Positions 31,976-41,066 are shown, numbered from the stretch's first letter. The stretch is 64,000 nucleotides of DNA from Nocardioides sp. (GCA_020636915.1 JACJWV010000019.1:25446-89445), one strand, 5' to 3'. Program-made: numbers and translations. Notes: a model not told the origin generated them from the sequence alone.

Positions 31976-34900
31976 ATGACCTATCCGAAGGTCTCCACGT
32001 CCGGCACGGGCCCGGTCCCGTCGAGCCCGAAGTTCCCCGAGATCGAGGAGCAGGTCCTCGCCTACTGGGAGTCCGACGGCACGTTCCAGGCGAGCATCGA
32101 CCAGCGCGAGGCCGGCGAGGACGGCGCCAACGAGTTCGTCTTCTACGACGGCCCGCCGTTCGCCAACGGGCTGCCGCACTACGGCCACCTGCTGACCGGC
32201 TACGTCAAGGACCTGATCCCGCGCTACCAGACCATGCGCGGCCGCCGGGTCGAGCGCCGTTTCGGCTGGGACACCCACGGCCTGCCCGCCGAGCTCGAGG
32301 CGATGCGCCTCAACGGCATCAAGACCACCGACGAGATCCTCGAGCTCGGCATCGAGAAGTTCAACGAGGCCTGCCGGGCGTCGGTGATGAAGTACACCGG
32401 CGAGTGGCGCGAGTACGTCACCCGCCAGGCCCGCTGGGTCGACTTCGACAACGATTACCGGACCATGAACCCCGACTACATGGAGTCGGTGATGTGGGCC
32501 TTCAAGCAGCTCCACGACAAGGGGCTGGTCTACGAGGGCTTCCGCGTCCTGCCCTACTGCTGGAACGACGAGACGCCGCTGTCCAACCACGAGCTGCGGA
32601 TGGACGACGACGTCTACCAGAACCGTCAGGACCCCGCGGTGACCGTGGGCTACGAGATCGAGACGCCCGGTGCCTTCCAGGGCGTCAAGCTGCTCGTCTG
32701 GACGACGACCCCGTGGACCCTGCCGAGCAACCTCGCGGTCATGGTCGGCGACGACATCGACTACGTCGTGGTCGAGTCGGACGTCACCGGCCGGACCGAG
32801 CGCTACCTGCTCGCCGAGGCGCGGCTGGCGGCGTACGCGCGCGAGCTCGGGGTCTCGACAGGCTCGACCACCGACTTCAACGTCACCTGGCGCGGGGTCG
32901 GCGCCGACCTCGTCGGCCTGACCTACACCCCGCCGTTCTCCTACTACCTCGGCCATCCGCGCGCCTTCCGCGTCGTCGCGGCGGAGTTCGTCACGACTAC
33001 CGACGGCACCGGGCTGGTGCACACCGCCGGCGCCTTCGGTGAGGACGACAAGGTCGTCACCGACCGCGAGGGGATCGAGGCGGTCATGCCCGTCGGCAAG
33101 GACGGGCGCTTCACGTTCCCGGTCACCGACTACGAGGGCATGCAGGTCTTCGACGCCAACCTCCACGTCATCGACGACCTGAAGGCCGCCACGAACGGCG
33201 AGCCCGGCGGGTCGGTCACGCCGGGCACGGTGCTGCTGCGCCGCGAGACCTACGACCACAGCTACCCGCACTGCTGGCGCTGCCGCGAGCCCCTGATCTA
33301 CAAGGGCGTCTCGTCGTGGTTCGTCGAGGTGACCGCGTTCAAGCAGCGGATGATGGAGCTCAACCAGCAGATCAACTGGGTGCCCGAGCACATCCGCGAC
33401 GGGCAGTTCGGCAAGTGGCTCGAGAACGCCCGCGACTGGTCGATCACCCGCAACCGCTTCTGGGGCTCGCCGGTCCCGGTGTGGAAGAGCGACGACCCGA
33501 CCTACCCGCGCCTGGACGTCTACGGGTCGTTCGAGGAGATCGAGCGCGACTTCGGCACCCTCCCGCGCAACAAGGACGGCGAGCCGGACCTGCACCGGCC
33601 GTACGTCGACGACCTGGTGCGCCCGAACCCCGACGACCCGACGGGCAGGTCGATGATGCGTCGTGTCCCGGACGTACTCGACGTCTGGTTCGACTCCGGC
33701 TCGATGTCGTTCGCCCAGGTGCACGTGCCCTTCGAGAACGAGGACTGGTTCACCCACCACTTCCCGGCCGACTTCATCGTCGAGTACATCGGCCAGACGC
33801 GCGGCTGGTTCTACACGCTGCACATCCTGGCCAGCGGCATCTTCGACAAGCCGGCGTTCGAGAACTGCATCAGCCACGGCATCGTGCTCGGCTCCGACGG
33901 CAACAAGATGTCGAAGTCGCTGCGCAACTACCCCGACGTGCGCGAGGTCTTCGACCGCGACGGCGCCGACGCGATGCGCTGGTTCCTCATGTCGTCGCCG
34001 ATCCTGCGCGGCGGCAACCTGATCGTCACCGAGCAGGGCATCCGCGACTCGGTGCGGCAGGTGATGATCCCGCTGTGGAACAGCTGGTACTTCTTCCAGC
34101 TCTACGCCAACGCCCACGAGGGCGGGCGGGGGTACGACGCGACGCGGCGCACCGACTCGACCGACCCGCTGGACCGCTACCTGCTCGCCAAGTGCCGTGA
34201 CTTCGTCGAGGAGATGACGACGGCGCTGGACGGGTACGCCGTCGCGGACGCGTGCGACGCCACGCGGTCGTTCCTCGACGTGCTGACGAACTGGTACATC
34301 CGCCGCTCGCGCGACCGCTTCTGGGAGGGCGACGCCGACGCGTTCGACACGCTCTACACGGTCCTCGAGGTGGTCTGCCGCGCGACCGCGCCGCTGATGC
34401 CGCTGACGACCGAGGAGGTCTGGCGCGGGCTGACCGGTGGCCGTTCGGTGCACCTGACCGACTGGCCGCTCGTCGACGAGCTGCCCTCCGACGAGCCGCT
34501 CGTCGCCGCGATGGACGTCGTGCGCGAGGTCTGCTCGGCGACGTCGGCGCTGCGCAAGGCCGGCAACCTGCGCAACCGGTTGCCGCTGTCGACCCTGACC
34601 GTCGTCGTACCCGATCCCGGGGCGCTCGCCGGGTTCGACGGGATCGTCCGCGACGAGGTCAACGTCAAGGCGGTCCGGCTGCTGTCGGTCGACTCCGACG
34701 AGGCGGCGTCCTACGGCGTCGAGCAGAAGCTCACCGTCAACGCCCGCGCGGCGGGACCGCGGCTCGGGCGCGACGTGCAGACGGCGATCAAGGGCTCGAA
34801 GTCGGGCGACTGGTCGGTGGCCGAGGACGGCACGGTGACCGCGGGCGGACTCGCGCTGCAGGAGGGCGAGTACACCCTCGAGACCGTCGCCGGCTCCGCC

Positions 34901-35203
34901 GACGGGGGTACGGCGACCGGCGTGCTGCGCAGCGGCGGGTTCGTCGTCCTCGACACCCTGGTGACGCCCGAGCTCGCCGCGGAGGGGCTCGCCCGCAACC
35001 TGGTGCGCGCGGTCCAGCAGGCGCGCCGCGACGCCGGCCTCGACGTCTCCGACCGGATCGCGCTGACGATCGGCGGCTCGCCGGCGGTGGTGGCCGCAGC
35101 CACCACGCACCGCGACCTGATCACCGGCGAGACCCTCGCGACGTCGTACGACGTCGTCGCGGCGGACGGCCCCGAGCCGACCGTGACGGTGACGAAGGCC
35201 TGA
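31976..35203 (+). CDS. ileS: Isoleucyl-tRNA synthetase
   Basis: A 1075-aa class Ia synthetase of the long, eukaryote-like IleRS type common in actinobacteria. Catalytic HIGH-like motif PFANGLPHYGH (HYGH at residues 68-71) and KMSKS in GNKMSKSLRN near residue 644. WTTTPWTLPSNLA lies at the start of the editing (CP1) domain and WFDSGSMSFAQ precedes the second catalytic half. The anticodon-binding domain follows (VADACDATRSFLDVLTNWYI). An unusual stretch at residues about 292-299 (VSTGSTTD) is encoded by a REP-like 22-mer. The ATG was chosen for its AGGAGA ribosome site and conserved N-terminus; it is T-box controlled. Confidence 0.95.
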   Translation: MTYPKVSTSGTGPVPSSPKFPEIEEQVLAYWESDGTFQASIDQREAGEDGANEFVFYDGPPFANGLPHYGHLLTGYVKDLIPRYQTMRGRRVERRFGWDTHGLPAELEAMRLNGIKTTDEILELGIEKFNEACRASVMKYTGEWREYVTRQARWVDFDNDYRTMNPDYMESVMWAFKQLHDKGLVYEGFRVLPYCWNDETPLSNHELRMDDDVYQNRQDPAVTVGYEIETPGAFQGVKLLVWTTTPWTLPSNLAVMVGDDIDYVVVESDVTGRTERYLLAEARLAAYARELGVSTGSTTDFNVTWRGVGADLVGLTYTPPFSYYLGHPRAFRVVAAEFVTTTDGTGLVHTAGAFGEDDKVVTDREGIEAVMPVGKDGRFTFPVTDYEGMQVFDANLHVIDDLKAATNGEPGGSVTPGTVLLRRETYDHSYPHCWRCREPLIYKGVSSWFVEVTAFKQRMMELNQQINWVPEHIRDGQFGKWLENARDWSITRNRFWGSPVPVWKSDDPTYPRLDVYGSFEEIERDFGTLPRNKDGEPDLHRPYVDDLVRPNPDDPTGRSMMRRVPDVLDVWFDSGSMSFAQVHVPFENEDWFTHHFPADFIVEYIGQTRGWFYTLHILASGIFDKPAFENCISHGIVLGSDGNKMSKSLRNYPDVREVFDRDGADAMRWFLMSSPILRGGNLIVTEQGIRDSVRQVMIPLWNSWYFFQLYANAHEGGRGYDATRRTDSTDPLDRYLLAKCRDFVEEMTTALDGYAVADACDATRSFLDVLTNWYIRRSRDRFWEGDADAFDTLYTVLEVVCRATAPLMPLTTEEVWRGLTGGRSVHLTDWPLVDELPSDEPLVAAMDVVREVCSATSALRKAGNLRNRLPLSTLTVVVPDPGALAGFDGIVRDEVNVKAVRLLSVDSDEAASYGVEQKLTVNARAAGPRLGRDVQTAIKGSKSGDWSVAEDGTVTAGGLALQEGEYTLETVAGSADGGTATGVLRSGGFVVLDTLVTPELAAEGLARNLVRAVQQARRDAGLDVSDRIALTIGGSPAVVAAATTHRDLITGETLATSYDVVAADGPEPTVTVTKA
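32851..32872. repeat. 22-bp REP-like repeat inside ileS
   Basis: The 22 bases, starting GGTCTCGACAGG, form an exact inverted match to the copy in the GNAT gene (24477-24498). They encode Val-Ser-Thr-Gly-Ser-Thr-Thr in the editing-domain region of IleRS. Confidence 0.9.
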
Positions 35204-35211
35204 CTCGCTCC

Positions 35212-35259
35212 GGACGTCCTGCGTTCAGAGCCACCGACGGCTCCGAGCGCAGGACGTCC
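35212..35259. repeat. 48-bp palindromic element, family B, copy 1
   Basis: Outer arms GGACGTCCTGCG and CGCAGGACGTCC enclose a core GAGCC...CGACGGCTC. It lies 8 bp past the ileS stop and about 65 bp before the frameshifted nuclease-like gene. A matching copy follows that gene. Its sequence is unrelated to family A. Confidence 0.88.
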
Positions 35260-35323
35260 CGCGGCCCGCTCTCCACAGGTCCGCCATCGGCGCTGGCGCC
35301 CGGGCTTCCAGCGGGAGAGGGTC

Positions 35324-36272
35324 ATGGACGTGACCCGACGGACGCCGCACTGCGACCCGCGCCTGGTGGCCCTGCGCCGCATGGCCGCGGACCAGGGCGG
35401 CGTGGTGTCCCGTCGACAGGCGTATGCCCTGGGGGTCACGCGGTGGGAGATCCGTGGGGCCGTGCGGGCGGGGCGGTGGCAGCAGCTGAGCGACCAGGCG
35501 GTGTGCCTGCACAACGGCGAGGTCAGCCTCGCAGGACACCAGTGGGCCGCCGTGCTCCATGGAGGGCCGCGTGCACAGCTCGACGGTGCCTCTGCCCTCA
35601 TCGCTGCCGGGCTCGAGCGCTTCGAGGTCCGCAGGATCCGCGTGTCCGTTTCCGCGCGGATCGCGGGTGCGACGGCACCGGCGCTACGACATTCGTGAGA
35701 CCCGGCGCTGGTCCGCAGACGACCTCGCACCGACGGGGATACCGCGCACGCGGGTCGAGGTGACAGTTGTCCGGGCGGCGCTGTGGGCGGCGACGGACAA
35801 GCAGGCGACGTACCTGCTGACGCTGGTGGTCCAGCAGGGGCTGGCTCGTCCTGAGAGCATCGCCGTCGAGCTGCTGCGCATCCGCCGCGACCGTCGACGA
35901 CTGTTGCTGCACGCGGTCCTCAACGACCTCCTGGACGGCGCTCGCAGCCTCGGGGAGCTGGACGTCGCGCGTGAGCTGCGCCGGCGCGGCCTGCCGCCGC
36001 CCGCCCGGCAGGTGCTGCGCAAGGACCGCGCCGGCCGGTACTTCCTCGACCTGTACTGGCCGGAGCTGAAGCTCGTGGTCGAGATCGACGGCATCCACCA
36101 CACGTGGGCCGAGAATGTCGTGGGCGACGCGTTGCGGCAGAACGCGCTCGTGTTGCACGGCGACACCGTCCTCCGGCTGCCGCTTCTCGGGCTGCGTCTG
36201 GACGCCGACGCGTTCTTCACCCAGGTCGAGACGGCGATGGTGGCCGCTGGATGGGTCCGCCGCGCAGCCTGA
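35324..36272 (+). pseudogene. Frameshifted AbiEi/DUF559-like nuclease gene
   Basis: The first frame begins MDVTRRTPHCDPRLVALRRM and has an AbiEi-like winged helix (GGVVSRRQAYALGVTRWEIR, GRWQQLSDQAVCLHNGEV), then stops at 35698. The next frame continues RYDIRETRRWSADDLAPTGI and ends with a DUF559/Vsr-like core: YFLDLYWPELKLVVEIDGIH with the expected Asp and Glu, then WAENVVGDALRQNALVLHGD. Joining after VSV and reading on as PRGSRVRR repairs the protein, which points to a one-base T insertion in the TTT at 35649-35651. Corrected length is about 315 aa. It is enclosed by family B palindromes. A sequencing error is the other explanation. Confidence 0.8.
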
Positions 36273-36278
36273 CGAGCA

Positions 36279-36325
36279 GACGTCCTGCGCTGGGAGCCAT
36301 CGACGGCTCCCAGCGCAGGACGTCC
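36279..36325. repeat. Palindromic element, family B, copy 2
   Basis: GACGTCCTGCGCTGGGAGCC pairs with GGCTCCCAGCGCAGGACGTC around a short ATCGAC loop. It shares core and arms with the copy at 35212. An extra half arm (GCGCAGGACGTCC) follows at about 36330. It begins 6 bp after the stop of the frameshifted gene. Confidence 0.88.
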
Positions 36326-36348
36326 GAGGCGCAGGACGTCCCGGGCGA

Positions 36349-36987
36349 TCAGGGACTGCCGACGCTCATGCCCCAGCGGAGCACGCTCGCAGGGGTCCCG
36401 GCGTTGACGACGACGCCGAGGTGGATCTTGGAGCCGGCGGGGATGGTGATGGGGCCGGCGGCCGTGCAGGAGGTCTCGGTGTCCTCGATGTTGCACAGGG
36501 ACTTGATCGCTCCGTCGACACTGAGCCGCGGCGAGAAGAACTTGCCGGCGCCGGGCGCCACCGTGGCCTCGATGTCGAAGTTGCGGAGCACGACGTCCAC
36601 CGAGGGGCTCAGGGTGTCCACGTCGTCCGCGGTTCCGGTGCGGGTGCCGTCGAGGCTGAAGCTGCGGTTCGAGCCGCTCATCGCGCCGCGGCCGGTGACC
36701 ATCGCGAACGCCGCGGATCCCGGAGCGCCGGCGGGGCCGGTCGCACCCGGAGGGCCCTGCTCGCCCTGAGGTCCGGCAGGCAGCTGCCCGGCCCCGAAGT
36801 CCGTCGCCTTGAGCGACCCGTCCTTGACCTTGGGACTGGTCACGGCGTTCGCCTTGAGCTGCGGCGTCCCGACGCTGTTCTTGGGCAGCTGCGTGACGGC
36901 GTACGACGCGCCCCCGAGAGCGACGACGAGCGCCAGCAGCGCCACGAACATGGGTGGGTTCAGGAGTGATCGGACCAGGTGCTTCAT
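36349..36987 (-). CDS. Membrane-anchored protein with collagen-like triplets
   Basis: A 212-aa protein. An N-terminal hydrophobic anchor (PPMFVALLALVVALGGASYA) is followed by a short repeat of NSVGTPQLKANAVTSPKVKD type (pentapeptide-like, residues 36-65). Then comes a collagen-like segment of about six Gly-x-y triplets (GPQGEQGPPGATGPAGAPG), and a C-terminal beta-rich domain of about 110 aa with two cysteines (SLCNIEDTETSC). This architecture is common in actinobacterial surface proteins of unknown role. The start is ATG. Confidence 0.78.
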   Translation of the reverse strand: MKHLVRSLLNPPMFVALLALVVALGGASYAVTQLPKNSVGTPQLKANAVTSPKVKDGSLKATDFGAGQLPAGPQGEQGPPGATGPAGAPGSAAFAMVTGRGAMSGSNRSFSLDGTRTGTADDVDTLSPSVDVVLRNFDIEATVAPGAGKFFSPRLSVDGAIKSLCNIEDTETSCTAAGPITIPAGSKIHLGVVVNAGTPASVLRWGMSVGSP

Positions 36988-37052
36988 CGAGTGACCCCCG
37001 GGGCTCGGAAACAGGATCCCTCAGGCTAGGTGTGCTCGGACGCCGAGAGGCA

Positions 37053-37068
37053 TGGCCCGATCGGGCCA
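37053..37068. promoter_or_regulatory. Perfect 16-bp palindrome
   Basis: TGGCCCGATCGGGCCA lies between the minus-strand oxidoreductase (stop at 37084) and the collagen-like gene (start at 36987). It could be an operator for the latter or part of a terminator for the former. Confidence 0.4.
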
Positions 37069-37083
37069 CGTTCGGACTCGGTG

Positions 37084-37929
37084 TCAGCCCAGGCCCAGCC
37101 GCCCGGCGAGCCGGTCGAGCGAGGCCAGCACCTCGTCGGGTGCGCGGTCCGGCACGCCCCAGATCAGCTCGGTGGCGCCGGCCGCGGCCCAGGCCATCAG
37201 CTCGTCGGGGTCGGGCTTGAACGCGATGAGGATCCGGATCTCCGGGGCGCCCTCGCGCCCGGCGTCGGCCCACGCCCGCTTCAGTGCCTCGATCTGGCCC
37301 GAGATGCCCTGCTGCGTCGGCGTGGTCATCCAGCCGTCGGCGTGCGCCGCGATCCACGCGAAGGTCTTCGGCCCGCCGCCCGCGCCGATGATGAGCGGGA
37401 TGTGGGCCGCGGGCTTGGGGTAGGCCCAGGACGGTCCGAACGAGACGAACTCCCCGTCGTACGACGCCTCCTCCTGCGTCCACAGCGCACGCATCGCCTC
37501 GACGTACTCGCGCAGCACGGTGCGCCGCCTGCCGGCCGGGACGTGGTGGTCGGCGAGCTCGTCGGTGTTCCAGCCGAAGCCCGCCCCGATCTCGACGCGG
37601 CCACCGGAGAGGTGGTCCAGCGTCGCGATCTGCTTCGCGAGCGTGATCGGGTCCGACTCGACGGGCAGCGCCACGGCCGTGGAGAGCCGGATCCGTGAGG
37701 TCACGGCGGCGACCGTTGCCAGGGACACCCACGGGTCCAGCGTGCGCAGGTAGCGGTCGTCGGGCAGCGTCTCGTCGCCGGTGCCCGGGTGCGCGGCGGT
37801 GCGCCTGACCGGGATGTGTGTGTGCTCGGGGACGTAGAACGTGTCGAAGCCGCGCTCCTCGGCGGCCGCCCCGAGAGCGGCGGGGGTGATGCCGCGGTCG
37901 GAGGTGAAGAGGACGAGGCCGTTGCGCAT
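37084..37929 (-). CDS. LLM-class F420-dependent oxidoreductase
   Basis: A 281-aa luciferase-like monooxygenase-fold protein. The N-terminal ERGFDTFYVPEHTHIPVRRT and the core TLDHLSGGRVEIGAGFGWN and IPLIIGAGGGPKTFAWIAAH are typical of actinobacterial LLM enzymes that use coenzyme F420 (TIGR03619-like). The substrate is unknown. It is divergent from the SRPBCC gene; only about 50 bp separate the starts, so regulatory sites are shared. The start ATG is unambiguous. Confidence 0.87.
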   Translation of the reverse strand: MRNGLVLFTSDRGITPAALGAAAEERGFDTFYVPEHTHIPVRRTAAHPGTGDETLPDDRYLRTLDPWVSLATVAAVTSRIRLSTAVALPVESDPITLAKQIATLDHLSGGRVEIGAGFGWNTDELADHHVPAGRRRTVLREYVEAMRALWTQEEASYDGEFVSFGPSWAYPKPAAHIPLIIGAGGGPKTFAWIAAHADGWMTTPTQQGISGQIEALKRAWADAGREGAPEIRILIAFKPDPDELMAWAAAGATELIWGVPDRAPDEVLASLDRLAGRLGLG

Positions 37930-37981
37930 GCGGCTCAGACTAGAACGTGTTCTATCTGGTGCGGAAGTCTAGGGTCGCCCC

Positions 37982-38434
37982 GTGTACTCCACGATCGTCT
38001 CCACCGTCGTCGCCGCCGAGCGGCCGGTCGTCTACTGGGCGCTCCTGGACCCCGCGGCGGTGGCTGCCTGGCGGGTCCCGGACGGCATGCGTGGCGAGGT
38101 CCACGAGCTCGACGCCCGCGTCGGCGGCCGCATCCGCATCTCGCTGACCTACGACGACCCCGCCCGAGCGGGCAAGAGCGACGGCGCGACCGACACCTAC
38201 TCCGGCCGCTTCCTCGAGCTCGTCGAGGGGGAGCGCGTGGTCGAGCTGGTCGCCTTCGAGGCCGACGACCCCGACCTGGCCGGCGTCATCACGATGACCA
38301 CGACCCTGCGCGACGTCGACGGCGGCACCGAGGTCGAGCTCCGGATGGACGGCATGCCGGACGTGGTCCCGCCCGCAGACAACGAGGCCGGCGCACGCAT
38401 GGCGCTGGGCAAGCTGGCCCGGCTGGTTGGATAG
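37982..38434 (+). CDS. SRPBCC/AHSA1-family protein
   Basis: A 150-aa START-like ligand-binding protein: VSTVVAAERPVVYWALLDPA, then GMRGEVHELDARVGGRIRIS, RFLELVEGERVVELVAFEAD and ITMTTTLRDVDGGTEVELRM. Length and order match AHSA1/SRPBCC proteins, which have a deep hydrophobic pocket and unknown ligands. GTG start. dapE follows 5 bp later, so it may share that transcript. Confidence 0.82.
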   Translation: MYSTIVSTVVAAERPVVYWALLDPAAVAAWRVPDGMRGEVHELDARVGGRIRISLTYDDPARAGKSDGATDTYSGRFLELVEGERVVELVAFEADDPDLAGVITMTTTLRDVDGGTEVELRMDGMPDVVPPADNEAGARMALGKLARLVG

Positions 38435-38439
38435 ACGCC

Positions 38440-39531
38440 GTGACGACGATCCAGCTCGACCTCACGACCGACGCGGTCACGCTGACCGAGCAGCTGGTCA
38501 ACATCGAGTCCGTCAGCCGCCACGAGGAGACGATCGCCGACGCGGTCGAGCACGCGCTGGCGGCGTACCCCCACCTGACGGTGACCCGGCGTGGCCACAC
38601 CGTGGTCGCCCGCACCGACCTCGGGCGCGGCGAGCGGGTCGTCATCGCCGGCCACCTCGACACGGTGCCGGTCAACGACAACCTGCCGGCCCGACGGGAG
38701 GAGACCGCGGACGGCGGGATCCTCCACGGCCTCGGCACCTGCGACATGAAGGGCGGCGATGCGGTCATCCTGCGCCTGGCTGCGACCGTGCCGGACCCGA
38801 ACCGCGACGTCACCTACGTGCTCTACGAGGCCGAGGAGATCGAGGAGCGGTTCAACGGGTTGCGGCTGCTGGCCGCGTCCGATCCCGAGCTGATGGCGGC
38901 GGACTTCGCGATCCTCATGGAGCCGTCCAACGCCGGCGTCGAGGCCGGCTGCCAGGGGACCCTGCGGGTGGAGGTGCGCACCACCGGCGAGCGCGCGCAC
39001 TCGGCCCGCAGCTGGCGCGGGGTCAACGCGATCCACGGCGCGGCCGAGGTGCTGCGCCGTCTCGCCGAGTACGACGCCCGCCGGCCCGTCATCGACGGGC
39101 TGGAGTACCACGAGGGACTCAACGCCGTCTCGATCCGAGGCGGCGTGGCCGGCAACGTGCTGCCCGACGAGTGTGTCGTCGAGGTCAACTTCCGCTTCGC
39201 CCCGGACCGCTCGGAGGCGGATGCGGAGGCGTTCGTCCGGGACTTCTTCGCCGGGTACGACGTCACGCTCACCGACTCGGCGCCGGGAGCCCTGCCCGGG
39301 CTGGAGATCCCGGCCGCCCGGGCGTTCGTCGAGGCCGTGGGCGGCGAGGTGAACCCCAAGTTCGGGTGGACCGACGTCGCCCGGTTCTCCGCCCTCGGCG
39401 TCCCGGCGGTCAACTTCGGGCCGGGCGACCCGATGCTCGCGCACAAGCAGGAGGAGCACGTCCCGATGGCACACATCGAGCGCTGCGAGGAGCAGCTGCG
39501 CCGCTGGCTGACCGGGGGGACGGCGTCGTGA
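38440..39531 (+). CDS. dapE: Succinyl-diaminopimelate desuccinylase
   Basis: A 363-aa M20-family metallopeptidase. Metal-binding and catalytic motifs in order: GHLDTVPVNDN (His and catalytic Asp), GTCDMKGGDAVIL (bridging Asp), YEAEEIEERFNG (catalytic Glu) and MEPSNAGVEAGCQGTL; ERAHSARSWRGVNAIH marks the dimerisation domain and MLAHKQEEHV the final metal ligand. It releases succinate from N-succinyl-LL-DAP. Actinobacterial dapE types have about this length. GTG start; its stop overlaps the start of the LOG-family gene. Confidence 0.93.
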   Translation: MTTIQLDLTTDAVTLTEQLVNIESVSRHEETIADAVEHALAAYPHLTVTRRGHTVVARTDLGRGERVVIAGHLDTVPVNDNLPARREETADGGILHGLGTCDMKGGDAVILRLAATVPDPNRDVTYVLYEAEEIEERFNGLRLLAASDPELMAADFAILMEPSNAGVEAGCQGTLRVEVRTTGERAHSARSWRGVNAIHGAAEVLRRLAEYDARRPVIDGLEYHEGLNAVSIRGGVAGNVLPDECVVEVNFRFAPDRSEADAEAFVRDFFAGYDVTLTDSAPGALPGLEIPAARAFVEAVGGEVNPKFGWTDVARFSALGVPAVNFGPGDPMLAHKQEEHVPMAHIERCEEQLRRWLTGGTAS

Positions 39532-40259
39532 GGTCGAAGTTCAAGGGTCCGGTCCTGCAGCGCCGCTCGCAGGTCGATCCGGAGACCACCGACCAGCGGC
39601 TGCTGGACTCCCGCGGCCCGACCGACTGGGTCCACCAGGACCCGTGGCGGGTGCTGCGGATGCAGGCGGAGTTCGTCGAGGGCTTCGGCGCGCTCGCCGA
39701 GCTCGGCCCGGCCATCGCGGTCTTCGGGTCGGCGCGCATCGGCGTCGACGACCCGACGTACGCCCTCGGCGAGCTGGTCGGGCGGCGCCTGGTCGAGGCG
39801 GGCTTCGCGGTGATCACCGGCGGCGGTCCCGGCGCGATGGAGGCCGCCAACAAGGGTGCGTGCGAGGCGGACGGCCTCAGCGTGGGGCTCGGCATCGAGC
39901 TGCCCTACGAGCAGGACCTCAACGAGTGGGTCGACGTCGGCGTGAACTTCCGCTACTTCTTCGCCCGCAAGACCATGTTCGTGAAGTACTCCCAGGGCTT
40001 CGTGGTCCTCCCCGGCGGCGTCGGGACGCTCGACGAGATGTTCGAGGCCCTGACCCTGGTGCAGACCGGCAAGATCACCAGCTTCCCGATCGTGCTGGTC
40101 GGGACGTCCTACTGGCAGGGTCTGCTCGGCTGGCTGCGCGAGGTGGCGCTGGCCCACGGCACGATCCGCGCGGAGGACCTCGACCGGCTCGTCGTCACCG
40201 ACGACGTCGAGGAGGTCGTCGCGCGGATGGTCGAGGCGAGGGACGGTGGCGTCCTGTGA
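39528..40259 (+). CDS. LOG-family protein (cytokinin-type phosphoribohydrolase)
   Basis: A 243-aa TIGR00730-family protein. IAVFGSARIGVDDPTYALGE opens the Rossmann fold, VITGGGPGAMEAANKGACEA follows, and VVLPGGVGTLDEMFEALTLV carries the PGGxGT signature near residues 163-168. Members release free cytokinin-like bases from nucleoside 5'-monophosphates, or have related ribohydrolase activity. The start overlaps the dapE stop by four bases, and its stop overlaps the next gene, so it is part of a tight operon. Confidence 0.9.
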   Translation: MRSKFKGPVLQRRSQVDPETTDQRLLDSRGPTDWVHQDPWRVLRMQAEFVEGFGALAELGPAIAVFGSARIGVDDPTYALGELVGRRLVEAGFAVITGGGPGAMEAANKGACEADGLSVGLGIELPYEQDLNEWVDVGVNFRYFFARKTMFVKYSQGFVVLPGGVGTLDEMFEALTLVQTGKITSFPIVLVGTSYWQGLLGWLREVALAHGTIRAEDLDRLVVTDDVEEVVARMVEARDGGVL

Positions 40260-40615
40260 TGTGGTTCTTCGCGATCCTGGTCGTGCTGGCCCTGGGCGGC
40301 ATCGCGCTGGTCGCCGCCGGGCGGGGAGCGCCGCTGGCGGAGGTGTACGACGACCGCCCCGACGCCACCGTGCCCGCCGACGGCTCGCTGGCCGCTGCCG
40401 ACCTGCGGCGGGTGCGCTTCTCGCTGGCGCTGCGCGGCTACCGGATGTCCGAGGTCGACGCGCTGCTCGACCGCCTCGCGAGCCAGCTCGAGTCGCACGA
40501 GCCTGACGGTGCGCTGCCTGAGGAGGTGCCCGCCGCGGACCCGGGGGCGGGCGCGGGCGACGCCTCGGGCGACGTCCACGCCGAGCCCGAGCGTGGCGAG
40601 CACAGCGCCGGGTAG
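40259..40615 (+). CDS. DivIVA-domain membrane protein
   Basis: A 118-aa protein with one N-terminal transmembrane helix (WFFAILVVLALGGIALVAAG). A short DivIVA-type motif lies in LRRVRFSLALRGYRMSEVDA followed by LLDRLASQLES, a membrane- and curvature-related coiled-coil signature found in actinobacterial DivIVA-domain proteins. The C-terminus is acidic and low-complexity. Its ATG overlaps the LOG gene stop (TGATG). Confidence 0.8.
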   Translation: MWFFAILVVLALGGIALVAAGRGAPLAEVYDDRPDATVPADGSLAAADLRRVRFSLALRGYRMSEVDALLDRLASQLESHEPDGALPEEVPAADPGAGAGDASGDVHAEPERGEHSAG

Positions 40616-40630
40616 GGCACACTCCGCTCC

Positions 40631-41038
40631 ATGTCGACCGAGGTGATCGTCTACGTCCTGACCGCGCTCGCTGCGGTCGTGGTCGTGCTGACGCGGCTGC
40701 GGCTGGGCCGCGGCGAGGGTGGGGCGGGCCGGCTGCAGACCAGCCGCAGCCTCGTCAACGTGCACACCGGCGCGGGCGTCCTGGCGCTGGTGCTGTGGGT
40801 GGTGTTCCTCGTCGCCGGCAACGACACGATCGGCATCGTGGCGCTGGCGTTCTGGTGGATCGTGGTCGTCGCCGGGCTGCTGATCCTGGTCCGCTGGCTG
40901 CCCAGCCGGGGCAAGCACGCGTCGGCCGGCCAGGAGGACAGCTGGTCGGAAGGGCCGGGGCTCTCCGTGCTCGCCCACGTCGGCATGCTCGTGGGCGTCG
41001 TCGTCTTCACCTGGGCCTACCTCACGTCCGCGGTCTGA
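40631..41038 (+). CDS. Four-helix membrane protein of unknown function
   Basis: A 135-aa protein with four predicted membrane helices: VIVYVLTALAAVVVVLTRL, VHTGAGVLALVLWVVFLVAG, IGIVALAFWWIVVVAGLLIL and VLAHVGMLVGVVVFTWAYL. Conserved-looking histidines (NVHTG, LAHVG) in the second and fourth helices could hold heme or metal, as in small cytochrome-like proteins, but this is speculation. It follows the DivIVA-domain gene by 15 bp. Confidence 0.7.
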   Translation: MSTEVIVYVLTALAAVVVVLTRLRLGRGEGGAGRLQTSRSLVNVHTGAGVLALVLWVVFLVAGNDTIGIVALAFWWIVVVAGLLILVRWLPSRGKHASAGQEDSWSEGPGLSVLAHVGMLVGVVVFTWAYLTSAV

Positions 41039-41066
41039 TCACCCCGATGTCCTAGGGTCGGTGCCC

